NCBI GenBank assembly: GCA_018296165.2
Contig: JACKQL020000016.1
Span: 496,001-560,000 of the forward strand
Source of the DNA: Termitomyces sp. T153
Taxonomy: Eukaryota > Basidiomycota > Agaricomycetes > Agaricales > Lyophyllaceae
DNA: 64,000 nt
Direction of reading: 5' to 3'
Shown here: positions 34,723 to 46,923 of the stretch, one piece after another
Layout of the letters: the number at the start of each line of letters is the position of its first letter
Position numbering within the stretch: position 1 is the stretch's first letter
Notes under the pieces: model-generated
Seen by the model: the letters and a program-made list of their open reading frames with translations, nothing else
Told to the model about the DNA's origin: nothing
The model's database searches: none
Translations under genes and position numbers: made by a program

Positions 34723-36720
34723 TGCCCTCACCAACCTAGGTTACCCCAACACCTCCACAACTCTGGAAGTCTGGGCAGATTGACTCCTCGACTTCCATGA
34801 GTGCTATCTGCAAAGGAACCTCCTGGAAACCATGCAAGGCACCCTGGGCATTGACGATAACTTACGAAACAAGCTCTGCACATTGGTCAAAGAAATCCAC
34901 ACTAGCCTGAACCCCTGCCCCTTCAAAAACCCTCTAGATCCCACCTGCTCCTTCCATGTGCAACACAAGGAGCCCATCAGAACACAAAGTGAAGCCCTGC
35001 CTTCTGTTCCCCATCAGCAGGAAGAACTCAATGTGGCCTCTAGCATCTTGAGGAACCTTAACCCTGCAGGGGGATTGTTTGACCAACCAGCCGCCCATAC
35101 CTTGGCCCTCTCTGCTTGCCCCCAGGCCAACTCCATCCCCAGCACCTTCCAAACTTGGGACCAGCCTGCCATCCCTGAACCCCACTCCCAATGGCCGCCC
35201 CCATGCATTGACAATGACAACTGGACTCTCTCCTACATTGACAAGCCTGGTAACCCTGCCAACAAGCACGCCCCATGCAATGGACCTCCACAAGACCGAC
35301 TCCCCCACTTTGACCTCTGTGCCCCTCATGTCAATGCCCCTCCACCCCATCCCAATGCCCCAGTTTCCCTGTGACAGCCCATGGGCCCCGGGGCGCCCTG
35401 ACCACCCTTTCCTGCCAACTCTCCTCATCCCCTGCCCACTCCAATGCCTAACCCTCCCACTGACACCAATTATTTTGCACCCCCACCCCTGGAGGACCCC
35501 CTCCCCCTCGATGGGCCCTGGGGCCCACCCCGGGCAACATGGGCCAACTCCATGGGAGAGGGCCACCCCATGGTGGACCCCCTGGGGGATGGGGCCTGGC
35601 GATGGACAACTTCCCCCCCCAGCATGGAAATGGGAACAACTACTATTACTATTACAATGCTGGACCCCCGCCCTGAGCTCAAAATTCACAGGACAATACC
35701 CACGACGCACTGGCCTGGGAGGGTAAAGTCAACATTCAGAAGCCCAAACCCTTCACCGGCCACAACCCCCAGAGGTGGCAAATCTTTCTAACCCAGTGTC
35801 TGACTATTTTCCAAGCTAAGCCAATTACCTTCCAACTTGAGAGCTTATGAGTGGCCTTTGCCGTGTCATATTTACAGGGTATTGCCTTCAATCATTACAC
35901 CGCGCTACTCTAGTTTGATCCCAACAACCCCATGCTCTCCAATTGGCTTGCTTTCACCCAGGAATTCTTGAGTAAGTTTGGCTTCTTTGACACTGTAGTG
36001 GAGGTGGAGGAAAATCTCTTCAACCTCTGAATGCATGACAACGAACACTTCACAACCTTTATTGTATGATTTGAATGGGAAGCCTACAAGACCGGCTGAA
36101 ACTACAATGCTCTCCAGTTCACCCTCCATCACACCCTGCCCCAACAGATCAAGGACATTCTTTGCCTTGCACCCAAGCAAACCACCTACAATGGGTACAA
36201 GGCGCTCATTACCCAGGTCAACCAACATTACTAGGAAGATTGCAGCAAAAACACAGCACCCCAGACCCCCTGGAACACCTCTGGTAACACCAACTGGCAG
36301 GCTGGAGCAACCAATGGCATTCAATCCTCAATCCCTGCTAACACTGCCAACCCTGCACCCTGTTTTCCCCTGGGCTGAGGAACTACCAGCACTAATTGAC
36401 CCCCAGGACAACGTCCGCCTGCCTAGCTCAACGCCACTGACCTCCATGAAACTCCGAAACCCCTGGACACCAACCCTGATGACTACGATGACATTCCAGA
36501 CCCTGCCAACAACCAAGAAGCCTCATGCGCAAACAGGATTTGGGATAGCCTGTGAATCAATGTGCTGGAGGAAATGCAGGAGAAACGACGGAAGGAGGGC
36601 ACATACATCCTATGTGGTGAGCAGGGACACTTTATTTGCAGTTGTCCTAAATGACAAGTGATGGGATGCGCTGTGTGGACAATCAACAGAGAAGACTGTA
36701 ACTACCAGTTTACAAAAAAT
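34723..36720 (+). pseudogene. Gypsy-1 gag region
   Basis: Open pieces such as 34832-35374 (GTLGIDDNLRNKLCTLVKEI, then proline/asparagine-rich sequence) and 35744-36240 (matrix/capsid-like KPFTGHNPQRWQIFLTQCL and DPNNPMLSNWLAFTQEFL) are broken by stops and frame changes. A CCHC-like cysteine cluster (CGEQGHFICSCP) is readable near 36613-36650. Overlapping long frames on the other strand (34934-35710) are shadows created by proline-rich composition. Confidence 0.65.
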
Positions 36721-36879
36721 GAGTTGGCAGTTTAGGTCTTGAAGATGCACTAGACCACAGACCAGACCCCGATATCTTCTCTGCCCCGGCCACACTCCTC
36801 TGTGCAACAATACTTGCCCCAGACAGCCCCCCAACACACCTCCCCTCCCAGTCATCCACTAACCTCCTCCTCCACACCA

Positions 36880-37620
36880 CTCTTTCCTTCACTGACAACC
36901 CTGGCCCCACACTAGTTGACAGCAGTGCCACCAATAACTTCATTGATGAATCCCTGGCAGTGCTCGCTCCCCACCCCCTCCAACACCTCCCCACCTCGAT
37001 TCCCCTCAAACTTTTTGATGGAGACCCTACCCCAGCGGGAGACATCACACACTGCCTGGAAATGACCATGACCTTTGCCAATGGATAACAGCAAGAACTC
37101 CAACTACTTATCACAAAATTACACCTCTCTGCCCCCATCGTCTTAGGATTCTCATGGCTCTGTTCCACCAACCCCTGCATCGACTGGCCCAGCCTCACCT
37201 CTGCCTCAACCAGGACAACCCCACCAACTCCAGGCTGGTACCTTTTGATGTCTCACCCTCCTCTGAGAACTCTGAGACCACGATCAACCACTCCTGGACT
37301 CCCCCACAGCTCCACTCTAGATCCACATGGTTGTTTGTCATCAATGTCTGACTTGATGGCTCTTCCAAGGTATTCCCCGCCCTTGTCAATAGCGGCACCT
37401 CCAGCACCTTCATCAGCAATCAACTCGGCCTCCAGCACAATGACCTCAACAAACCCTTGAGCTCCAACTCTTCAATGAAAGCCCCGCCACAACAAGAATC
37501 ACTCAATACTACAACAACACCTCACCCTTGACAACAACCTGCAGTTCCAGGCCCAGCTCCTCATCACCCAACTACCTCCGCCGACTCCAATCGTGCTCAG
37601 ACTCCCATGGCTGCAAGACA
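36880..37620 (+). pseudogene. Gypsy-1 protease region
   Basis: The frame reading TLVDSSATNNFIDESLAVLA carries the retroviral-type aspartic protease active-site motif in the form DSSAT. It is followed by IPLKLFDGDPTPAGDITHCL and LGFSWLCSTNPCIDW, the conserved flap and LGxxWLxxxNPxIDW blocks. A partial second DSG-type segment appears near 37385 (FPALVNSGTSSTFISNQLGL). Stops interrupt the frame. Confidence 0.65.
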
Positions 37621-38149
37621 TTAACCCTGACATCAATTGGAAGAACCTCACCATGCAATTCCCCAGCCCTGAAGTGAGTTTAGTGGCCACCATCCCCCTC
37701 CACCTCCAGTCTATCTCGGACTCCAACATCTCTCACCCTGGTGCCAGTACCTCCAGAGCAACTCAGAGTCCCTCAACCTCCAATGGCAACCCTGACAAAG
37801 AAGGAAATGCCACTCTGCCTCAGTCACTCTCAATCACATTACAATGGCTGCCTCCCAACATACCCCGGAATCAATACAAAGGCCCACAGTACCCCAACCA
37901 GCGATGCTCAAAGCCCCTGACCAACTCCGCCACTACTTTGGACTCAACCGCTACCACTCCAACGTCCAACTCTGTTGACTCCAGAAACCTTGACATTAAA
38001 ATCATTGGTGCCATCCCCTTTGCACACCTTCTACAAGACAGCACCCCTGCCTTCCAGTTACAAATCACGCCAGCCCTACCCAAGGAGCACCTCCATGCAG
38101 GGACCACCACACTGGGGAGCAAGATGGAGGAACAAATCCTATCCAAAGT

Positions 38150-39530
38150 AGTTTCCCTGGAGTATCATGAGTTTGCTGACATGTTCTCTGAAGGGAGTGC
38201 CAAAGAACTTCCCCCACACTGCTCCTACAACCACAAGATTGACCTCAAAGAAGGCACCTCACCCCTGTTTGGCAAGATCTACAACATGTCTGAGATTGAG
38301 CTCTGAGCCTTGAAGGAATACCTCAATGACATGCTTGGCAAGGGCTTCATATGCTCATCGATCTCCACTGCCAATGCTCCAGTTCTGTTTACCAAGAAGA
38401 AGGACAGGTCACTCTGACTCTGTGTGGATTATTGGGGACTCAACAAAGTCACCAAAAAGAACTGGTATCCCCTCCCCTTGATCAGAGACCTCATTGATTG
38501 TCTCTGCAGTGCCAAGATTTACACAAAGATAGACCTCCGCTCCGGCTACAACAACGTCCAGATCACTCCGGGACATGAATGGAAGACTGCCTTTCACACC
38601 CGCTATGGCCTCTTTGAGTACCTTGTAATGCCCTTCAGAATGACTAACTCCCCTGCCACTTTCCAGTACTTTATGAACAACATCTTCCATGACATGAATA
38701 ATGTTTTTGTTATTGTGTATCTGGACAACATCCTAATCTACTCAAATTTGCTGACAGAGCATCCAGAGCATGTCCGCCACGTCTTAGAACAGCTCTGAGA
38801 GTACCACCTTCATGCCAAACCCAAGAAATGCTCCTTCCACACAATGGAGGTTGAATATCTCGGAGTCATTGTCACCCCTGACAGCGTGTGCATGGACCCC
38901 GCCAAGGTCAATGCAATACTCAACTGGCCCCTGCCATGGAATGTCAAGGAGGTACAGTCATTCTTGGGGTTTGCTAACTTTTATCACTATTTCATCAACA
39001 ACTACTCCAGGATCACCAAACTCCTCAACTGACTCATGTGGAAGGACACCCCTTAGGATTGGAACAGCAAGTGCCAGAGCGTATTCCTCCTCCTGAAGAA
39101 GGCCTTCACCTCCGCTCCAGTCCTCTGCCATTTTGACCCCTCCCTGCCAATTGTGCTCAAATGCGATGCCTCCGACTACACTATTGCCAGGATACTCTCC
39201 TAGTTGGACTTGGGGGGCAAAGATCTCCATCCCGTCACCTTTTACACCTGATCAATGATCCCAGCAGAACTCAACTACGACATCTACGACAAAGAACTCC
39301 TTACAATTGTTGAAGCCTTCCATCAGTGGTGGGCCTACCTCAAGGGGTCCCCACACCACATCCAAGTATACTCTGACTACAACAACCTGCAATACTTCAT
39401 GACCACAAAACAGCTCAGCCACTGCCAAGCTTGATGGTCCAAAACCCTCTCAGAGTATGACTTCACCATCCACTACCACCCCAGGTGACTTGGTGCAAAG
39501 CCCGACACCCTCACTTGAAGGTCCAACATG
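38150..39530 (+). pseudogene. Gypsy-1 reverse transcriptase and RNase H
   Basis: RT blocks in order: [106 protein letters not shown] and FLGFANFYHYFI. RNase H follows (KCDASDYTIARIL, YDKELLTIVEAFHQW). The catalytic YLDD box reads YLDN (AAC at 38727-38729). In-frame stops include TGA at 38304, 38415, 38796 and 39030, at positions where relatives carry arginine. Dead for reverse transcription as read. Confidence 0.85.
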
Positions 39531-41087
39531 TATCCAAAGAAGTCATTCAAAGCCAAACAGAATGCATTCAACCATCAAGTGGTAATCCCCCCCAAATATC
39601 TACATGCCGTGCTGATTCTAAATGAAGAAGGAATCCTCCAGCAGATCAGAAATTCACTCCCAGACTCCTTCTTCACCCAGCATGACCCCCACAACAACCC
39701 CGACAAGTTGAGCACCAAGAATCCCTTTTTGCTGTCTCTGAACCACTGCCTCCTGCTCTGGAGTGGACGAATTTATGCTCTGGACCACAAGTCCATCTGC
39801 CTTGACATACTCCAGCAACACTACAACCATAAGCTCTGGAGGCACTCAGGAATTTGTAAGACCCTTCAAGTCATCTCCCAGACTTACTTTTGGCCAGGAA
39901 TGAAGAAGGATGTCACACAATACGTAAGGGCCTGTAAACCTTGCCTCCAGGCCAAGGTACCCTGTCACCACCCCCACAGATTATTGAAACCCCTTCCCAT
40001 CAGCTGCTGCCCCTGGTCCTCCCTATCAATGGATTATATTGTCAAACTTCCTGACTCCAAAGGTTTTGACGTGATCCTTGTCATTGTTTGTTGCCTCACC
40101 AAGCAAGCCCTCTTCATCCCTTGCCACACCACCGACAATGCTCCAGAGTTTGCCAAACTATTCCTTGAACACATATTCTCCAAGCACAGACTCTCAGATA
40201 ACATTGTCTCTGACCATGGACCCCTGTTTGTATCCCACTTTTGGCAATTGCTGTGCAAGGTGCTCAAGATCAAAACCAGCCTCTCCACTGCCTATCACCT
40301 GGAGACTGATGGACAAACAGAATGAGTGAACCAGACACTGGAGCAGTATCTCCACCTATACGTTAACTATTTACAGAATGACTGGCATGCAGAACTCCCC
40401 CTCGCCAAATTCACCTACAACAACACGCCCCACTCTACCACCAGAGTCTCCCCCTTCTATACCAACAAAGGCTACAACCCCCAACTCACCCTGTCCCTGA
40501 AGGACATCCCCTCCCACGTCGCCCATGAAGTTGCTGAGGACCTCCAATCTCTTCACCAATTCCTCCAGGACGAGATCAACACCACCAATCAAGCCTACTC
40601 CAAACACGCCAACACCCAATGTGATCCCACCCCCGACTGGCCCCCCAGCACCTTGGTTTGGCTCGATCAACACAACTTCAAGACCTGGAGGCCCTCCATC
40701 AAACTAGACCACAAATGCCTTGGTCCTTTCAAAGTCCTCCGGAAGGTCTCTATGCATGCCTACAAACTCGACCTACCTCCAGGCTTGAAAGGCCTCCACC
40801 CTGTGTTCCACATTTGACTCCTTGAAAAACATGCCTCAGACCCCTTCCCTGGCCAGCACCCCAGACAACCACCCCCCATCAAAGTTGAGGATGAGTACTG
40901 CTACAAGGTTGACCAAATCCTTGACTCCCGCTTGGTCCATGGATGGCCCCAGTACTTAGTCCACTGGAAGGGCTATGGACCTGAGGACAACACGTGGGAG
41001 CCCCAAAAAAACCTCAATGGAGCCCTCAATGAACTCCAGGACTTCTATCAACAACACCCCACCAAGCCCCAGGACCCCCGGGACTAG
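39528..41087 (+). pseudogene. Gypsy-1 integrase with C-terminal chromodomain
   Basis: HHCC zinc-binding region (HYNHKLWRHSGICKTL, then CKPCLQAK). The DDE core has Asp in MDYIVKLP, Asp in IVSDHGPLFVSHFW and Glu in DGQTE. A TGA at 40323-40325 follows where relatives have arginine of QTERVNQ. Downstream are LPLAKFTYNNTPHSTT, PSIKLDHKCLGPFKVL and a chromodomain [20 protein letters not shown] followed by [14 protein letters not shown], with aromatic-cage type residues retained. Ends with a stop at 41085-41087. Chromodomains of this kind target integration to methylated-histone chromatin. Confidence 0.85.
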
Positions 41088-41250
41088 CAAGTACAGAGGG
41101 CATCAGTGAGCATAACTCCCACCTCTGGATTTATTAGGGATCAACTCCCATGGGTACCTCCCCTATGTGTTTTCACTTACTCTGCGCCTCACTCATTCTG
41201 AAAACTTCTCATGCTCAGCAGAAGTACAAGAAGTCCAATATTCACAAAAG

Positions 41251-42987
41251 CTACAAGGAAGAAATACAGAAATAGGGGAGTGCGGGGCAATGAGAAACTA
41301 GAGTCCAGAAAGCCCCTACTCCCCCTCCCCCTCTGACTCCACCTCTGCTATCTTCTCCACCAGATCCACCTCCAGCTGCACTACTACCATTGCCAGAACT
41401 TTGGGATGCCCCGGGAGTGGCTCCACCACATCCATTGCCACCTCCTACTATGCTCCAGAGTCCACTGTTGCCCTCCACTAATGTCCTGCCAGCAGACGCC
41501 CCATCTGCATGACCCCCTGCCCCAACTCTGGCAGGAGATCCCCGGGCATCCTTGCCAACCCATCATGGATGGACCCTAGTGCCACCAACGCTCCGTCAAG
41601 GAGGATGTGGTGCTCCCTGGCCCAGTCTGCAGAATTGAATATCAGCTCATAGTAAATGGGAAATGAAGGGAGCACTTATGGAGCACTCTCTGCTGCCTCA
41701 AGGCCACCTCATTGGCAAGCTACTCTTCCTGCCACCATGCCCTCTCCGCCGCTGCTTGGGTCACCTCTGCACTGGACCTCCACTGAGTTCCCTGTGCCCC
41801 CGACTCCTCTGATCATTGCCTTGCTGCCTCCACCCATGCCTCCAACAGCCCCATATGCGCTTGCAGCTCTTGAAGCTGTGACAGTCATTCCATGGTGGTC
41901 CCCATGGCGATGTCCTTATCTCTACATGCCAAGTCCCATTCCCTCCAAGCCCCATCCAGTTCCCTCCAAAGCCCATCCCTCTCTTCCCCCACCTTATGAA
42001 CTTCCTCCCCACGTGTGGCCAACAACCTTTCCAACTCCTCCACCCAACACTGCAGGAAAGCCTTGGCAACCAACCATGACCCTCCCACAGACTGCTCAAC
42101 TAAGGCCCTGGAAGCTGGGAATACACTGTGGGACCCAGAGGGCCTGCCTTTGCCAGCTCCCCCCATGCCCACTTGCTAGGCCCCACCTCCAGTGAGGGGG
42201 ATGCCCTCTGCTTATCCTTGTCATGCGTTACAGGAGCCCCCTCCTTCCACCCAACCCGCAGGGGCCACTGCATGCCAACTCCCCCCTCTACCCCAGAACC
42301 CCTCCCTGAGACCCTACCCCTCCGACCCTCCTCCAACTGCATGGCAACCCACTTACAGTCCTACCCCTGCTCTGCCACAATACAAGCAGCATACCAACTC
42401 AGAGTGACAGAGCACTTCTTGTGCTGCGAGTGACATGGGAGACACACTGACATGTCCTGCCGCACTCCTAGCACAGGCTCCTCAAACTTGCACTGTTCAT
42501 CCTGCTGGGTACAAGATGTGCATTAGAGATGTGGGTTAGCTTGATAAGGAAGGGATGTGCCAATGATGCACCAGGGCCACCGCCTAACACCACTCTAATG
42601 TCAGGGGACCTCTTGCTCACCCCACTGCCTCTGCAAAGTACTCCAGCATCACATCTGCCTGTGCAACTCTTGACCCTGTAGGGACAGGGCGGACCACCCC
42701 AGGGGCAATACCAGGCCTGGAACGAGAAGCGGGGACCACTTCTACTGCTGACTGTGCTGGAGCCTCCTCCGACAAAAGCCCCGAGGGGCCTGCCACTGCT
42801 GCCAACAACTCTAACAGGACTTAATCAGCACTCTGGCCACGACGAGTAAGAGATGGTACTTACAACTATGGTACATCGCCTGCACCTGCCTATGGTCTTG
42901 CCAACCCTCAGAGTCCTCCGAGGGAGAAGTCAAGGTATGTGCTGATGGGGAGGGTGACACTGCTGGAGAATATGCGGAAGATGACAT
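41251..42987 (-). pseudogene. Antisense accessory ORF of Gypsy-1 (zinc-finger/coiled-coil type), decayed
   Basis: Located between pol and the 3' LTR, on the opposite strand. From ATG at 42987: MSSSAYSPAVSPSPSAHTLT, then SEDSEGWQDHRQVQAMYHSC, then after a break a serine/proline linker. A Cys/His cluster (CKFEEPVL..., SVCLPCHSQHKKCSVTLSW) sits near 42415-42510. Next comes a coiled coil (VGEERDGLWRELDGAWREWD, RDKDIAMG), then REHHILLDGALVALGSIHDG, ELGQGVMQMGRLLAGH and a glycine-rich C-terminus ending at 41251. The layout resembles uncharacterised agaricomycete proteins often met near transposons (recalled, not checked). Several stops show it is no longer intact. Function unknown. Confidence 0.55.
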
Positions 42988-43198
42988 TAGAAAAGTTTAG
43001 GAACTCCAGAGTACATCTGACCCTTTTCAATGACTTGGGAAGAACCCCCTGATGAGTGGCAGCCATGCTTTGACTTTGTTCCCCATGCTGCCACCACTAC
43101 TGTGGTCTGATCAATATTGCTTGACTTTGATTCCCACACTCCACCAATCCCAAAACTGTGCCCCACGTCTTGAGAGTCTCAATGCTGAAGGAGAGTGA

Positions 43199-44158
43199 TG
43201 TCACAACCTGCTCCCTAGACCCCAACACTGCCCCCAGCCCCCCCCCCCCAACACTCTGCTAAACTCCCAACCCTCACCCACCCTCCATACCCACTTCGGG
43301 CAACTCCGACACTTCCTCAGCAAACTATGATGGCTCCTTGATCAACTCCGACACCTTCTCTGCAGCAGTTGACGCATCCTCTGAATTCCCCTGAACTCCC
43401 GAGACTTCCCCCAACCCCAGAGTGATCTGCTTTCTAACTGATCCCATCAGAATGTCACCATGGCCCACTCCAAGATTGCACCTGGCACCCATTGACTCTG
43501 TGCAGTTCTGTTGAGCCCACCGCCATATCCTCTGCCCTCTGGAACCACCCAGTAGTAGGTATATAAGTCGTAGAGTAACCCCTGGTACTTTAGTCTTGAT
43601 ATTGCATTTACTGGTTTCCTATGTCTTGTCTTTTGTCTCATCACTGTTTCTATTTTTAGTTTTGAATCTATCTCTTTTCTCTGTCTTGTCTTGCCTCATC
43701 TCCATCTTGTTTTGACTGTGTATATTTCCTTTGTCTTCCTAAGTTCCTTTCATCTCCAATGTCAGTACAAACTCCGCGCACACGCTATGACCTGAACATT
43801 CTTATGACAACTCTGGACCCTGCTCCCCACTCAGCCCAGGAACCCCTCATGCCTTGGTGATCCCCCGTCAAACTCCAGCTCCACCCCCATCAATTGCAAA
43901 GCCTCTGCTTACCCTGCATTCTAATTGCACGCCCACAAACTTGTTCCGGTGCCTGTCCAGGTTTGATGTCTAATATACTTGGTCTTAGATGTCCCCGAAT
44001 CACTCTGGACTTGCTCGGACCACCCTCCCTAGCTCCCCCTTGCAAGTCCCTCCCCTCTGTGCCAATTCTGGATGCTTGGTTATAAGCGCAGGACATCGCG
44101 TCTGCCTAGTAAGGATTTGCCAGTATAGCTGAGCCCCTGTCGTCAGCAGAACCTGACA
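43199..44158 (+). repeat. Gypsy-1 3' LTR
   Basis: Begins TGTCACAACCTGCTCC and ends CAGCAGAACCTGACA, 960 bp. It contains a promoter-like GTATATAAGTCGTAGAGTAA near 43558 that is shared with the solo LTR at 49680-50802. Confidence 0.85.
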
Positions 44159-44163
44159 ACTTA

Positions 44164-45099
44164 GGTGTGTAATGGTGCCAGCTGAGCCACCACACCCCTA
44201 TCTAGATTTTTCATACCTTTCAGACATCCATTCAGAATAACATAGATAATTTAACAGATTCAGTTGTATTATGTAGGCTGGGGAGATGATTTTCAGGAAT
44301 ATGCAACTCAAATTAATGAAGTACTAAAACTCTCTTTTTTCTTCCTACTCATCTCTTAAACATTTTTTTTTGCCATGGTAGCATTATGCTATTTTCTCTT
44401 CTGAAGAATTATTTATGATTCAGCTCAATCTTGCTATCATGCAAAATAATGCCCAACAACAATATCAGCAGTCTATTGAAGAGACTCATTATAGGCATCC
44501 TCAACTTCTCCATATAACAGAAACAGGACTAGAAGAAGACCTGAAAACACTATTGATCCTGATTTTTTATGCTAGGCATATACTGTGCACTCTATTTCTA
44601 CTATTGCCCATTATCTTGCTATCTTAGTGTCAGTCACAGTTGTGTTAGAAGACAGCCACTGGCATTAAGGATTGCAAAGCCTAGAGAGCAGCCTTTTGTG
44701 CTGTTCAACGCTTATAGACAGCATCATATGATCCTGTCAGAAGAACCTTTGAAAAGATTCAGATCTACCATTATATTTACTCTGCTCCCAGACCCATGTC
44801 ATTGTAGCATCATGATAATTAACATAGTTAGTAATATAGTTTTTGTTCATTTTTTTTAAATTCTGACTTGATTATTAGGTCTTTCATAGTCTCCAAATTC
44901 TAGATGGGTTGTATTAAATAAGTGGAGCAAGCTCCTTTTGTTATGTATCCATGTCTGAAGCCTTAACTAAACTCTCATGACCCTAACACTAACACAACAA
45001 ACTCTAACTAATCTAACAAAGACCCTAACCAAACCATAATTGGCTAACAGTGCAAGCCATGGACAGCCCCTCCACATATCCATGATGTCATTTGGATTT
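44164..45099. other. Transposon-block spacer, nothing recognised
   Basis: AT-rich and CpG-poor. A run of CTAAC/CCCTAAC-like words near 44975-45040 is irregular and not a telomere array. Open frames at 44415-44859 are not supported. Confidence 0.4.
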
Positions 45100-45315
45100 A
45101 ACTGTAACTAGGTGTATTGGCTATATTGTTTACTATGGTATGCTTGTTGTCTTATAATAGCTTGTTGGTTCAATTCCCAATGCACTACATTTGTAACCTT
45201 ACTGATGCATAATTTGTGCAAGCTTTGAGCCTTTGGAATTACAATGAATATTGCATTACCATTGTACAATTGCAGTAAATGTTGCATTACTTTGTCAGAA
45301 TCAGGTGTCATTTGT
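45100..45315 (+). mobile_element. tRNA-headed SINE-like element
   Basis: GGTTCAATTCCC near 45167 is a perfect B-box core. Upstream sequence is A-box-like (TAGGTGTATTGG). The tail carries TGATGCATAATTTGTGC and GTTGCATTAC, as in the copies near 27350 and 59585. Confidence 0.45.
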
Positions 45316-45640
45316 GATCTGTATGGTGCACATACACTTAGACCTCAAAGGATATTTATAATGATGGGTCATTATAGTGCATGGCATATCTAATGTCTAC
45401 TTTTATACAAACCAGTCTCAGGTGTGTGTTGGAAAAGAGACTTGTTTTGATAGTTCCATAGATTGCTAGACATATTAACATATCTTACATATTTTAGCTT
45501 CTAGCTATCAGAAATGTTTATTTAAATAGGAATGGTATTATATCAATCTCACAGTCCACCATAGAAGTCTTATAATGATGCACCCTTTATTTTGGGCATC
45601 TATTATACTCTAATATAATTTTTACTATAATACTATATTT
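45316..45640. other. Spacer, nothing recognised
   Basis: AT-rich, no coding signal or clear repeat. Confidence 0.35.
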
Positions 45641-45740
45641 AGTAGTGTTAGCCAACACTATCTAGCCAATGGATTGGGCAAGGGGGAGAGGGAGGTTTGC
45701 CCAGGGTTGATTCCAGGTACAGTCAGCTTGCCCACTCTTC
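45641..45740 (+). mobile_element. Possible tRNA-headed SINE fragment
   Basis: TAGCCAATGGATTGGGC fits a loose A box, and GGGTTGATTCC about 35 bp later fits a degenerate B box. No tail could be defined, so this is a weaker call than the other copies. Confidence 0.3.
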
Positions 45741-45987
45741 ATGTGCTCATTGTCCATTGTCTTGCTAGCCACTCAATATTGTATATATATATACCTACAA
45801 GCAACATGTTGGACACTTTGTCATCTCCCATTGTGCTCACAGGTAAGTTCTCATTCTATGTAGGATGGCAGTCATTGTCATAACCCATCCCTGGACCTCT
45901 GGACCTCTTCTTGAGCAACCCCCACATCCCCACAGCACCCACCAATACCCCCTCAACCTGCCCCAATCTTTGCCAAACCCCAGCACC

Positions 45988-46544
45988 TGTCAGAAGATGT
46001 CCCAGTCCCCCTCTGTGCTGTTCTCCCTCCTTATGGTCTTTCTTTCTTCTCTTTTGCCTTCCCTATCTGCTGGTCCCAGTTCTAGCCCTCAGGCTGCACT
46101 GGTTCTTCGTCCATAATTCCGGCAAGTGTTGCTCTTCCACATGGCCTCTTACCAGACCCCTAGGTTGTTTCCTGTACTTTGGACCTATCATTCATTGTAG
46201 GCCTCCCATCTTTGGACCACAAGTACTTTCAACCAAGGGCTATTTTTTGGTTATATTGGTATGTGGTCATGGGCAGGTAGTCTGGAGATTGAGACCATTT
46301 ACAATGGATTTTCACTTTTTGATTGGGCTTCAGATTTAGTTTTTGTTGGGTGTTGTTTCCAGAAGCTCTAGAGTAGATTTTCCAAACATTGGCATTGGAG
46401 ATCCTTAGACTTGTTCCCTTTGGACCTCCCTCTGCCAGGCAAGTAGCTAGAACTCTAGAACTTCTTGTAGATGCTGAATAGACCTTTAGATCTCCCTCTG
46501 CCAGTTGTGTGATTGAGCCACAGCCTCCAGAGGTTGCCCTTACA
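45988..46544 (+). repeat. Gypsy-2 5' LTR
   Basis: 557 bp, TGTCAG...CCCTTACA. Matches the minus-strand copy at 32885-33440 (556 bp) over its full length, including GATTGAGCCACAGCCTCCAG near the end. Confidence 0.85.
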
Positions 46545-46661
46545 GCAGAACAAGTCTCTAGATTTGGTCTGGGAGCCCCCTTTTCAATTGCCTGAGCTTC
46601 TACTTGGTTCCTCAAAAGGTCTCTCCTCCACCAGTGTCTTAGTGCCCCCTGTGCTCCACCT

Positions 46662-46921
46662 ATGACCCAGCTAACCCCTCCAGCACCTCCCCCTGATGCT
46701 TCAAGCCCCCAGGACAATGCCTGGAGTTGTTTGCTGTTCCTGGAGACACAGGTTCAACTTCCTCAAGCCTCCTTTACTTCCCATATGGCTGAACTCACTG
46801 GACTCTGTCAAACTACTGAAGCAGTGTCCCTCTTTCTCCAAGCCCTACTAGAACATCTCCTGCTTGCTCCTAGCACACCTCCAATGCCCCCAGCAGATGC
46901 AGAATGGTTTGTGTCTGCACC
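46662..46921 (+). pseudogene. Gypsy-2 gag N-terminal part
   Basis: Reads MTQLTPPAPPPDASSPQDNA, DNAWSCLLFLETQVQLPQAS and LFLQALLEHLLLAPSTPPMP, the proline-rich and helical start of gag in Tf2-like elements. Interrupted at 46922 by the Tc1 element. Confidence 0.55.
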
Positions 46922-46923
46922 TA

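Larger units (their letters stand above)
34448..44158 (+). mobile_element. Gypsy-1, chromovirus-type LTR retrotransposon (decayed)
   Basis: Whole element of 9711 bp bounded by ACTTA at 34443-34447 and 44159-44163, a perfect 5-bp target duplication. Order on the plus strand: truncated 5' LTR, gag, protease, RT, RNase H, integrase, chromodomain, then about 2 kb with an antisense coding region, then 3' LTR. The PR-RT-RH-INT order and a C-terminal chromodomain place it among Ty3/Gypsy chromoviruses (Tf2-like). Many stop codons interrupt pol, so it is not autonomous. Confidence 0.9.

Noticed and set aside
34934..35726. Long open frames on both strands in the gag region
   Set aside because: Proline/glycine-rich shadows caused by C-rich sequence. 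Only the plus frame fits gag order.
41656..42195. 179-codon plus-strand frame downstream of pol
   Set aside because: Proline-rich shadow of the minus-strand coiled-coil region. The minus frame has heptad-like and Cys/His patterning, the plus frame does not.
44975..45040. Telomere-like CCCTAA repeats
   Set aside because: The words are irregular (CTAACAC, CTAACTAAT), short and not tandem.
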